A DNA stretch of 64,000 nt from Arcanobacterium_A hippocoleae (GTDB taxonomy: Bacteria; Actinomycetota; Actinomycetes; Actinomycetales; Actinomycetaceae), in contig NZ_JAVDUJ010000001.1 of NCBI RefSeq assembly GCF_031456295.1, forward strand, positions 1,969,042-2,033,041. The letters are read 5' to 3'. The translations under genes and the position numbers were made by a program. The stretch's first letter is position 1; each line of letters begins with the position of its first letter. Positions 8,266 to 16,356 of the stretch are shown here, in pieces. The notes below the pieces were generated by a model. That model did no database searches, was not told the origin of the DNA, and was given only the letters and a program-made list of their open reading frames with translations.

Positions 8266-10818
8266 GTGAGGGAAAAAGACGAATCAGAGCAAGACATAAC
8301 AGTGCCGGATCATGCTAGTGATATCGCTGATCTCGCTGCGCGAGATCGAAACGCGGCTGCAGATGCAGATATCTTGCAGTCTGAATTTTTACCGCCAGCA
8401 CTGAAAACGGCAGAATCTGCTGCACTGATCAGTGAACAACACACAATCATTGATGCTCCGCTGCAGAAATACCTGCCCAAACGCAGTGTCAATGCCCTCG
8501 CGAAACTCGGGCTGGAAACTGTTGGCGATTTGCTCTGGCACACCCCGTTCCGTCTTGCAGAACGCGGAAAACTGATGCCAATTGAAAAAATGCAAGCAGG
8601 CCAGTCCGTTACTGTAGTGGCACGGGTAGTGCAGCATCGGATTCGCCCGATGCGTGCGCGGCGCGGTTATCTTATGGAAGTTGAAATCACTGATGGGTTA
8701 CAGCAACTAACACTTACTTTTTTTGCAAAAAACCAACGCCCACTAAACTTTCACGCGGCAAAACTGGCACCAGATGCGATTGCCGCTTTCTCCGGTACGA
8801 TCAGCGAATACCGCGGTCGATTGCAGCTCCAACATCCTGAATACGAAATTCTTCCCGATCCTAGGCCAGAATGGGGTGCACAAGGTGCCGATCCGCAGCA
8901 GATCCCAGTTATGTCAGAGGCGGCAGACAGCCAAGCCGAGGATCCTCCCGGCATTTCGCTTGCAGCAGCAAAAATAGGGGCTCCGATCCCGATATATCAT
9001 GCAAGCGCAAAGCTGCCATCCTGGCAGCTTGCCCGTGCGGTCGCTGCGCTACTCCCGCTGGTGAACGAAGAAACCTTCCCCGAAATCCTGCCGGCCCGCT
9101 ATTTAGCAGCGCACGGGCTGCCGGCGCGGGCGCCGGCTTTGCGCTCCTTGCACGCACCGCAAACAATTGCGGAATGGGAAAAAGCCCGGGCGCGGATGGT
9201 GCATGAAGAAGCCTTCATCTTACAGACGCTGTTGGCTGCACGCCGTGCACATGCGGCTAGTTTTACAGCGCCGTCTGCCGCACAACTCCAAGATGGCACG
9301 CTTGCGCATTTCGATCAGCAGCTGCCCTTTACGTTAACAGCTGAGCAAATCTCCGTCGGTGCGCAAATTTCGACTGACCTTTCACGAACTACGCCAATGC
9401 GTCGGCTCCTGCAAGGCGATGTAGGCACTGGAAAAACGATTGTTGCTCTGCGTGCAATGCTGCAAATGATCGACAGCCAGCATCAAGCGGTGCTGCTTGC
9501 CCCCACTGAGGTACTTGCAGAGCAGCATTATGCGTCAATCAAAGCGATGCTCGGCAAACTGGCTGATGGAGGGATGATCGGTGCGCCGTCAGCAGCGATT
9601 TCGCTTGAATTAGTGACGGGATCGCTTACGGCTGCCGAAAAGAAAAAAGCTTATTTGCGGATGGCGAGTGGGCAGGCGCAGCTCATCATTGGTACTCATG
9701 CGTTACTTGAAGATAAGATTCAGCTCCCATTTTTGGGGTTGGTAGTGGTTGATGAACAACATCGTTTTGGGGTGAATCAACGCGATAAGCTTGCAAATGG
9801 CGCACACTTGCTGGTAATGACGGCCACACCAATTCCACGGACAGTGGCGATGACGGTATTTGGAGATTTAACTGTTTCCACTTTGCATGAGCTGCCAAAA
9901 GGGCGCAAACCGATTTCGACAACGCTCGTACCAGCTTGGAATGAAAGCTGGATGCGGCGCGTATGGCAACGGGCGGATGAGGAAATCGCCTCTGGTGGGC
10001 GAGTGTATGCCGTCTGTCCGCGAATTTCTGCTGACGGTACTGCTGGTAGTGAAGATTTAGCGGTTAAGATACCTGGTATTGATCCAGGATTCGATGCTGT
10101 CGCGAAGCATCCTGTTGATGGTGGCAGTGGCAGCGCCGATGCAGGCGCCTTCTTTGATACTTTGCTTGAAGCTGATTCGAAAGTTGCCAATGATACACAG
10201 CGTGAGCTTGTTTCTGTTGCGAAATTAGCACCCGCCTTGGAAGCTAATCCGGATCTTTCACACGCTCGGATTGCGCTCTTGCATGGTCGGCTAAGTGCCG
10301 GAGAGAAAGCGCAAATTATGGCGGATTTCCAGGCTGGAAAAGTAAATTTGCTGATTTCCACTACTGTCATTGAAGTTGGCGTAGACGTGCCGGAAGCTAC
10401 GATGATGGTGATTTTGGATGCTGATCGGTTTGGGATCTCGCAATTGCATCAGCTGCGGGGGCGGATCGGGCGTGGCAGGAAGGATTCGCTGTGTTTGGCA
10501 GTGCACCAGGCTGCTGCAGGGACACTTGCTTTTGCACGGCTACAGGAATTTGCTGCAACTAGTGACGGTTTTGCGTTGGCTGAAGCGGATTTGCGCTTGC
10601 GGAATGCGGGAAATGTGCTTGGTAAACAGCAGTCTGGGATGCAAAGTTCGCTGCGGTTTTTGAATGTTGTGCAAGATGTAGAGATCATTCAGATTGCCAA
10701 AGAGAGCGCTGCACGTTTAGTGGCAAGTGATCCAAAGCTTACTGCATATCCGGATTTGGCCTTGGAGATTTCCCGCGTAATGACTGCAAATGAGACGGAT
10801 TATCTTGGTAAGGGATGA
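8266..10818 (+). CDS. recG: ATP-dependent DNA helicase RecG
   Basis: RecG remodels stalled replication forks and branch-migrates Holliday junctions. The 850 residues exceed the usual 680-780. The extra length comes from an acidic N-terminal tail of about 60 residues and an insertion of about 70 residues in the second helicase lobe (roughly 600-670, Gly/Asp/Ala-rich) between AVCPRIS and the HARIALLHGRL motif. The OB-fold wedge domain precedes Walker A GDVGTGKT (384-391), motif II DEQH (496-499) and motif VI QLRGRIGRG. The GTG start is supported by the promoter-like sequence directly upstream. Confidence 0.95.
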   Translation: MREKDESEQDITVPDHASDIADLAARDRNAAADADILQSEFLPPALKTAESAALISEQHTIIDAPLQKYLPKRSVNALAKLGLETVGDLLWHTPFRLAERGKLMPIEKMQAGQSVTVVARVVQHRIRPMRARRGYLMEVEITDGLQQLTLTFFAKNQRPLNFHAAKLAPDAIAAFSGTISEYRGRLQLQHPEYEILPDPRPEWGAQGADPQQIPVMSEAADSQAEDPPGISLAAAKIGAPIPIYHASAKLPSWQLARAVAALLPLVNEETFPEILPARYLAAHGLPARAPALRSLHAPQTIAEWEKARARMVHEEAFILQTLLAARRAHAASFTAPSAAQLQDGTLAHFDQQLPFTLTAEQISVGAQISTDLSRTTPMRRLLQGDVGTGKTIVALRAMLQMIDSQHQAVLLAPTEVLAEQHYASIKAMLGKLADGGMIGAPSAAISLELVTGSLTAAEKKKAYLRMASGQAQLIIGTHALLEDKIQLPFLGLVVVDEQHRFGVNQRDKLANGAHLLVMTATPIPRTVAMTVFGDLTVSTLHELPKGRKPISTTLVPAWNESWMRRVWQRADEEIASGGRVYAVCPRISADGTAGSEDLAVKIPGIDPGFDAVAKHPVDGGSGSADAGAFFDTLLEADSKVANDTQRELVSVAKLAPALEANPDLSHARIALLHGRLSAGEKAQIMADFQAGKVNLLISTTVIEVGVDVPEATMMVILDADRFGISQLHQLRGRIGRGRKDSLCLAVHQAAAGTLAFARLQEFAATSDGFALAEADLRLRNAGNVLGKQQSGMQSSLRFLNVVQDVEIIQIAKESAARLVASDPKLTAYPDLALEISRVMTANETDYLGKG

Positions 10819-11002
10819 TTTGTGTATGTGGTTTCTCCCTGGAAAATTCCCATTTTTCGCCTCCCGTGTGTGATGATGAGTAGCGAAGATGCAAAAAATC
10901 AAATGTGTGAAATCTAGGTAGATTGAAAATGACTTGCGAGCGTAGTGCGAAATCATATGTAACACAAGCATCCCCCACGAACTCAAGTGAGGAGCAGGGA
11001 AA

Positions 11003-11566
11003 ATGACGCGAATCGTCTCTGGCAGTGCGAAAGGGCAAACATTGTTAGTGCCAAAATCGGGCACTCGCCCTACCTCTGAACGCGTCCGTGAAGCGCTCTT
11101 TTCCCGTCTTGAGCATTATGGGTACATCAAAGAATGCGTGGTTTTGGATTTATTCGCAGGTTCAGGGGCGCTCGCGTTTGAAGCGCTTTCCCGCGGTGCC
11201 TCCGATGCTGTTTGCGTAGAGGCAAACCCGGGGGCAGCGAAAATTATTTTGCAAAATGCCCGAAAATTAAATCTTCCGGTGAAAGTTGCGAGTCAAAAAG
11301 TAGCGACATACTTGTGCAATACTGTGCCAGTTACAAAATTTGATTTGGTTTTTATTGATCCACCATACGATTTAGACGAGTCCGCACTTACTGAAGTATT
11401 GGCTGGGCTCGAATTGCATCTAAAAGATGACGCAATGGTGATCGTGGAACGCGCAAAACGTACACCTGAGCCGAATTGGCCAGATTTTCTCCGTCTTGAC
11501 GACGAGCGCTCGTGGGGGGATACGCGAATTTGGACGGCAGTTAATTCCGCTTCTGCTTCGCAGTGA
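11003..11566 (+). CDS. rsmD: 16S rRNA (guanine(966)-N(2))-methyltransferase
   Basis: RsmD methylates G966 of 16S rRNA in the assembled 30S particle using SAM. The 187 residues begin with TRIVSGSAKGQTL, have RPTSERVREALFSRL, the SAM motif VLDLFAGSGALAFEALSRGA, and the catalytic DPPY at 119-122. A strong ribosome binding site (GAGGAGCAGGG) precedes the ATG. The upstream gap of 184 bp after recG contains no other gene. coaD follows after 48 bp, the conserved rsmD-coaD pairing. Confidence 0.95.
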   Translation: MTRIVSGSAKGQTLLVPKSGTRPTSERVREALFSRLEHYGYIKECVVLDLFAGSGALAFEALSRGASDAVCVEANPGAAKIILQNARKLNLPVKVASQKVATYLCNTVPVTKFDLVFIDPPYDLDESALTEVLAGLELHLKDDAMVIVERAKRTPEPNWPDFLRLDDERSWGDTRIWTAVNSASASQ

Positions 11567-11602
11567 AAGCGAGAAAAGTCGAAACTAGAGAGTGTTTCAG
11601 CA

Positions 11603-11608
11603 TAGAAT
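11603..11608 (+). promoter_or_regulatory. Probable leaderless promoter of coaD (-10 TAGAAT)
   Basis: TAGAAT ends 6 nt before the coaD ATG with no Shine-Dalgarno sequence between them. This is the same arrangement as at ddl, the endonuclease gene at 45.7 kb and the minus-strand gene starting at 57579. Confidence 0.6.
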
Positions 11609-11614
11609 AAGCCT

Positions 11615-12109
11615 ATGACGCTCGCAATCTGCCCTGGATCTTTCGATCCGATCACGAATGGTCACATCGATATTATCGAGCGTGCCGCAAGTATTTTTGA
11701 TGAAGTGATTGTAGCTGTAGCCACGAACGCAGCGAAAAAATATTTATTCGATGATCCGCAACGTTTCCAGCTTACCCAGGAATCGCTTGCGTATTTACCT
11801 AATGTGCGCGTTGAGCTCGTTTCTGGGCTGATTGCCGATTTTGCATCTGCACGTTCAGCGAATGCAATTGTAAAAGGGATCCGCGGCGGTGGAGATTTTT
11901 TCAACGAAGAATCAATGGGGCTGCTGAACCGGCATTTAGGCGGGATTGAAACAGTTTTTGTAATGGCAAATCCGGGGCTGGCCCATATTGCATCTTCTTA
12001 TGTAAAAGAAATTGCGGCATATCGCGGCTCAATTGATAAACTTGTGCCTGAAAATGTGGCAAGCGCCGTTCTCGCAAAAATCTCTGCACACGGCTTCCAG
12101 CGGTCCTAG
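11615..12109 (+). CDS. coaD: Phosphopantetheine adenylyltransferase
   Basis: CoaD makes dephospho-CoA from 4'-phosphopantetheine and ATP, the penultimate step of CoA synthesis. The 164 residues are typical. The nucleotidyltransferase motif TNGH is at 14-17 after PGSFDP, with KGIRGGGDF in the middle and the C-terminal ATP loop SSYVKEIA. It follows rsmD and precedes the SepIVA-like gene by 13 bp, so it is probably co-transcribed with the cell-division and ribosome genes downstream. Confidence 0.96.
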   Translation: MTLAICPGSFDPITNGHIDIIERAASIFDEVIVAVATNAAKKYLFDDPQRFQLTQESLAYLPNVRVELVSGLIADFASARSANAIVKGIRGGGDFFNEESMGLLNRHLGGIETVFVMANPGLAHIASSYVKEIAAYRGSIDKLVPENVASAVLAKISAHGFQRS

Positions 12110-12122
12110 AAAGTAGAAAATC

Positions 12123-13196
12123 ATGAGTGAATACGAAAATTATGACGAGGTTGAAACTGGAGAATCGCTCATCGCTGTGCTTGAAGAGATCACTTCGCTA
12201 GTTGATCATGCAAAGTCGGTGCCGCTCTCATCTTCGATTTTGATCAACCGTCACGAGATGCTTGATTTGCTTGATCGCGCAGCGCAAATGCTCCCGTCAC
12301 AGTTAGTGGAAGCACATCAGATGTTGCAACATAAAGCAAAAGTTTCGGGTCAGGCACGAGATGAAGCAGATCGCTTAATAGCTGAAGCCCGTGAGCAAGC
12401 TAAGCATATTCTGGCGCAGGCAAAAGCTGAGGCGCAACGTTTGGCTTCGCGTGATTCGGTAACGATTAAAGCGCGTCAGCAAGCAGCGAAAATTGTTGAT
12501 GAAGCAAAGTCGAAGGCATCACGAGTGACGGACGGGGCAAATCAATATTCAGATTCCACACTTGCCGAGGTTTCTGGTCAGCTTGCCGGCGTGCAGGAGT
12601 ATCTGGCACAAATTCAGGTACAAATCGAAGCTGGGAGAGATGTGCTCGCGCAGCGGCTTGATGAATATAGCTTACAGCAGCAGGATGGCGAATCTGTTGA
12701 GCAGGAATTCGAGTTTGGGAACGGTCCTGAAATTTCTGCTGCTGATCTGCCGCGTTCGAGTAGTAGCCATTTGGCTCCCGTGAATGCAGCTGACGCCTTG
12801 GGCTCCGCATCTTTGGATCCCGTTGCGAATCCGGAAGATAAGTTAGAATTTGGTGGCACAGAAATGGATTTTGCCGCAGTGAAGGAGCAGTTTGCGCATC
12901 CGGTAACTCCGCAGGAGGGTGTTGCGCAGTTACCGCACGGTGGTGAGGTCGCATTGGGCGAGCATGATCAATGGGGTCGTTCTGATACTGAACTGACGGC
13001 AGAAACAGCAGCGATGCCAGAAGTTGGAAATCACCATGCGAACTCGCTTCAGCAGCAAGCTCGGCCTGCTGGATCTTTGCCGCTGCAAGATCCCCAAAGC
13101 GAGTTACCTGCACGCTTGCCGGAAGATTTTGATGAATTTGTGCCAGAGCTCGAATTTGAGCAGGAGCTAGATGATTTTCGAGCCGAAAAGTTTTAG
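12123..13196 (+). CDS. SepIVA/DivIVA-like coiled-coil cell-division protein
   Basis: A 357-residue protein with a conserved start (SLIAVLEEITSLVDHAKSV, then MLDLLDRAAQMLP), a long heptad-rich coiled coil from about 65 to 185 with repeated E-A-K/Q patterns, and an acidic low-complexity C-terminal half. The gene position between coaD and DUF177 matches SepIVA of mycobacteria (Rv2927c), a DivIVA-like factor in septation and polar growth. The N-terminal helices and the context support this; the C-terminal half is species-specific. The role is inferred from family and synteny. Confidence 0.75.
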   Translation: MSEYENYDEVETGESLIAVLEEITSLVDHAKSVPLSSSILINRHEMLDLLDRAAQMLPSQLVEAHQMLQHKAKVSGQARDEADRLIAEAREQAKHILAQAKAEAQRLASRDSVTIKARQQAAKIVDEAKSKASRVTDGANQYSDSTLAEVSGQLAGVQEYLAQIQVQIEAGRDVLAQRLDEYSLQQQDGESVEQEFEFGNGPEISAADLPRSSSSHLAPVNAADALGSASLDPVANPEDKLEFGGTEMDFAAVKEQFAHPVTPQEGVAQLPHGGEVALGEHDQWGRSDTELTAETAAMPEVGNHHANSLQQQARPAGSLPLQDPQSELPARLPEDFDEFVPELEFEQELDDFRAEKF

Positions 13197-13207
13197 AGGA
13201 GAGAGAC

Positions 13208-13783
13208 GTGGATCTACGTTCCCCATATGTGATTTCAATTGTTGATTTACCGCGGCAAGAAGGCGCTTCGCGAGATTTTCAATTCGATTTTCTTGCGCCC
13301 GATGATTGTGGCGTGCAATTACTTGCAGTACCGGCTGGTACCGTGATGGCTACGGATTTGACCTTGCAATCCGTCTCTGAAGGAGTGCTTGTGCATGGGC
13401 GCGTGCGGGCCCTGGCGCAAGGGCGCTGTTCGCGCTGCCTCCGTGAGATCGAATTGGATTTGGATGAAGCCGTCGCCGAGCTCGTCTACTATCCTGAACG
13501 GAAGCAGGCATTACTTGCTGAGGATGACGAAGAAGCTGAAGATTTCCCAGTGATCAAAGACGACCGGATCGATTTGGAGCCGATCTTGCGTGACGCACTC
13601 GTCTTGGCAATGCCGTTCACTCCATTGTGTGCACCAGATTGTGCCGGACTCTGCCCAGACTGCGGGCAGATGTGGCGTGATCTTCCAAAAGATCATCATC
13701 ACGAGCAGCTTGATCCACGATTTGCAGCACTTGATGCACTTCGCGCACAATTCGTTGACGAAATAGATAATGGCGGAAAATAA
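13208..13783 (+). CDS. DUF177/YceD-family protein
   Basis: A 191-residue protein of the YceD family, linked to 23S rRNA or ribosome maturation in bacteria and chloroplasts. It starts at GTG after AGAGGAGAGA. It contains the expected CSRCLREIELDLDE motif and the C-terminal cysteine cluster CAPDCAGLCPDCG, probably a zinc knuckle. In most bacteria rpmF (L32) follows directly; here only 52 bp separate it from rnc and rpmF is absent. Confidence 0.85.
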   Translation: MDLRSPYVISIVDLPRQEGASRDFQFDFLAPDDCGVQLLAVPAGTVMATDLTLQSVSEGVLVHGRVRALAQGRCSRCLREIELDLDEAVAELVYYPERKQALLAEDDEEAEDFPVIKDDRIDLEPILRDALVLAMPFTPLCAPDCAGLCPDCGQMWRDLPKDHHHEQLDPRFAALDALRAQFVDEIDNGGK

Positions 13784-13835
13784 GTAGTATCCGTTAGTTA
13801 TTTCCTGCAATTTGAAAATATGGTGATGAATCGCA

Positions 13836-14540
13836 ATGCAAATACACAAAAATGCTGAGCCGACAGGTAAATATGCGAATTTGCTTGCAGCTTGGGGGAA
13901 AGAGATTCCGCTGGCAGGTTTAGAACATGCGCTTACACACCGTTCCTGGGCGTATGAACACGATGCGAAGCATAATGAACGGCTGGAATTTCTTGGTGAC
14001 TCGGTACTTGGAATTATTACTGTGGAAGAAATCTTTCGGACTTTTCCAGATAGCGACGAAGGCACAATGAGCAAAATCAAGGCTGCCAGTGTTTCAGAGG
14101 CAGCCCTTGCGATCGTGGCGCGGGAACTGGAACTTGGCAAATATATTCGGCTCGGTAAAGGTGAGGCGGCTTCAGGCGGTGCGAATAAGGATTCAATTCT
14201 TTCCGATACGGTTGAAGCGTTGATTGCGGTTACTTATTTGTATTACGGAATTGATGTCACGCGTGAAATCGTATTACGTTTTATCCGTCCACGGATTGAA
14301 TCTGCATTACAGCATGGACCAGCGCTTGACTGGCGTACTTCCTTTGAGGAGCTTGCGCGTGCGAAGGGGATCTCTGGCGATTTAACTTACCAGTTGCACG
14401 GTAGCGGTCCTGACCATGCTCGCGTGTATACTGCTGAAGTTTTTTTGGGTGGGCGATCCTTCGGCAGTGGTAGTGCATCTTCGCAGAAAAACGCGAAACT
14501 TGCGGCTTGTAAAACGGCTTATGAAAATTTGAATCAATAG
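13836..14540 (+). CDS. rnc: Ribonuclease III
   Basis: RNase III cleaves double-stranded RNA and processes rRNA precursors. The 234 residues contain the signature ERLEFLGDSVLG (48-59), the second acidic cluster SDTVEALIAVTYLYYG, and a double-stranded-RNA-binding domain from about 160 (LTYQLHGSGPDHARVYTAEV, then SQKNAKLAACKTAYENL). The ATG has GGTGATG upstream. mutM follows after 12 bp, the standard actinobacterial order. Confidence 0.96.
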   Translation: MQIHKNAEPTGKYANLLAAWGKEIPLAGLEHALTHRSWAYEHDAKHNERLEFLGDSVLGIITVEEIFRTFPDSDEGTMSKIKAASVSEAALAIVARELELGKYIRLGKGEAASGGANKDSILSDTVEALIAVTYLYYGIDVTREIVLRFIRPRIESALQHGPALDWRTSFEELARAKGISGDLTYQLHGSGPDHARVYTAEVFLGGRSFGSGSASSQKNAKLAACKTAYENLNQ

Positions 14541-14552
14541 TGAGGTGAAGAA

Positions 14553-15413
14553 GTGCCCGAACTTCCCGAAGTCGAAACAATTCGCGCAGGTCTTGAACCT
14601 TATATTTGCGGCAAAGAAATCAAGCGGATTGAAACATATCATCTGCGTGTATCACGGCACGATCCAGATGGGTTCACCAAATTTTCTGGTGAAACGATCA
14701 GCGAAGTTGCTCGACGCGGAAAATACCTTTGGTTTCGTATCGGGCAGACACAGGCGCTGGTAGCGCATTTACGAATGTCAGGGCAATTCCGCATCAACTC
14801 CGGGCCACATCCGCATCTGCGGGCGAGTTTTTTCTTCACGGACGGGCTCCGTCTCGATTTTCTTGACCAACGCACTTTCGGCTATCTTCATGCTGATACA
14901 CTCATCCCTACTGAAGATGGTTTCCCCGGTTGGCAAGGCTCACAAGATGCGCTCATTCCGAGTTCCGTTGCGCATATTGCGCGAGATTTGCTTGACGATA
15001 ATATTTATCTCGCAGATTTAGCTGCGCGAGCCAAACAGAAGCAGAAGCGGATCAAATCATTGCTGCTAGATCAGAGTTTTGTGGCTGGTATCGGGAATAT
15101 CTACGCGGACGAAGCATTATGGGAAGCGAAAATCAACGGGATGATGCCCGCAAATAAGATTCCGGTAGCGCGCCTGAAAAAGCTTTTCATCGCTGCTGCT
15201 AATGTGATGACTCGTTCGATTGCCGCTGGAGGTACTTCGTTTGATGCGCTTTACGTAAATGTGAACGGGAGTTCGGGATATTTTGCGCGTGAACTCAATG
15301 CGTACGGTAGGGGAGGCTTGCCGTGTAATCGTTGTGGCACACTCATGATCCGCGAACCATTTATGGGACGTTCGTCTACCTTTTGCCCGAAGTGTCAAGC
15401 ATGCAGAAAATAA
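14553..15413 (+). CDS. mutM: Formamidopyrimidine-DNA glycosylase
   Basis: Fpg/MutM removes 8-oxoguanine and FaPy lesions and nicks the abasic site. The GTG start gives the required mature N-terminus PELPEVETIRAGL, with catalytic Pro2 and Glu3. The helix-two-turn-helix segment QSFVAGIGNIYADEALW and the C-terminal zinc finger (CNRCGTLM ... FCPKCQ) are intact in 286 residues. The start follows GAGGTGAAG and lies 12 bp after rnc. It is probably the last gene of the run that starts at coaD. Confidence 0.96.
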   Translation: MPELPEVETIRAGLEPYICGKEIKRIETYHLRVSRHDPDGFTKFSGETISEVARRGKYLWFRIGQTQALVAHLRMSGQFRINSGPHPHLRASFFFTDGLRLDFLDQRTFGYLHADTLIPTEDGFPGWQGSQDALIPSSVAHIARDLLDDNIYLADLAARAKQKQKRIKSLLLDQSFVAGIGNIYADEALWEAKINGMMPANKIPVARLKKLFIAAANVMTRSIAAGGTSFDALYVNVNGSSGYFARELNAYGRGGLPCNRCGTLMIREPFMGRSSTFCPKCQACRK

Positions 15414-15622
15414 AATAACTGTACTGTGTGCAAAATACAATCAGGAGATATTGCTGCTCTAATAGGAAATTAGTGCTATACGAGCTAGAATTGAAACTGT
15501 CTGTGTGTCAGGTGCTTGAGCTACCGGATTTGCAAAGCTGCGAATCTGGAGAAGTTATCTTTTGGAAACGGAAAATGCAGCGCTAAAGGCGCGAAATACA
15601 AGCGGAAACAACAAGGAATAAG

Positions 15623-16270
15623 ATGGGCGAAAACACAATTAACGTGATGATTATTGACGATCATGAAGTGGTGCGGCGGGGCATCTCAGAAGTGGTTGAT
15701 CGTTGCGAAGGATTGACGGTAATCGCTGAAGCAGGTTCAGTGGCTGAGGCAGTACGGCGTGCAGAATTAATGATGCCGCAGGTGGCATTGGTAGATTTGC
15801 GGCTTCCTGATGGCACTGGTATCGATATTATTAACCAACTACGTGAGCGTTCTCCAGAAACGAAGTGCGTAGTTTTAACCTCATTTGATGATGACGATGC
15901 ACTTACTGAAGCCCTTGCAGCAGGCGCAAAGGCATATCTCTTGAAATCAGTGCGCGGAGCTGAAATCACGGAAGTGATCAAAGCTGTGGCTGGTGGGAGA
16001 GTCTTGCTTGATGAGCGCACGATTACCCGCCGTCGCGCTGACCATAACGATCCAACAGCTGATTTAACGCCATCGGAACGAAAAGTACTTGAACTGATCG
16101 GTGATGGGCTTTCAAATCGGGAAATCGGTGAAAAATTAGGCGTGGCAGAAAAAACAGTGAAGAACCACATCACCTCATTACTTTCAAAAATGGGAATGCA
16201 GCGGCGGACCCAAGTAGCTGCATGGGTCGCTGGGCAACGTGCATCAGGGTGGAGAAATCAGGCAAATTAA
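15623..16270 (+). CDS. NarL/LuxR-family response regulator, DevR (DosR)-like
   Basis: A 215-residue two-domain regulator. The receiver domain has the acidic pair D12-D13, phosphoacceptor D58 in ALVDLRLPDGTGID, T86 and K108 (AYLLKSV). The C-terminal LuxR-type HTH (about 146-205) reads LTPSERKVLELIGDGLSNRE and continues VAEKTVKNHI, close to mycobacterial DevR. IDDHEVVRRG and EAGSVAEA are also shared with DevR. The next gene, convergent, is a DevS-like GAF sensor kinase, so the two should form one pair. In mycobacteria DevR answers hypoxia, NO and CO; the cyd genes beside this pair fit such a role. The start follows AAGGAATAAG. Confidence 0.88.
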   Translation: MGENTINVMIIDDHEVVRRGISEVVDRCEGLTVIAEAGSVAEAVRRAELMMPQVALVDLRLPDGTGIDIINQLRERSPETKCVVLTSFDDDDALTEALAAGAKAYLLKSVRGAEITEVIKAVAGGRVLLDERTITRRRADHNDPTADLTPSERKVLELIGDGLSNREIGEKLGVAEKTVKNHITSLLSKMGMQRRTQVAAWVAGQRASGWRNQAN

Positions 16271-16356
16271 TGCCGCAAATTGAAAGTTGCAGAGTTGGTG
16301 AGTATGAGACTTGAACTTTGCAATCAAGAAATTGAAATTCCCATTTACTGTGCCGT

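Noticed and set aside
9777..10370. A 197-codon minus-strand frame inside recG
   Set aside because: RecG helicase motifs run through the whole region on the plus strand; the antisense product is low in complexity and family-less.
12466..13113. A 215-codon minus-strand frame opposite the SepIVA-like gene
   Set aside because: His/Gln/Pro-rich translation without motif; the plus-strand coiled-coil gene has synteny support.
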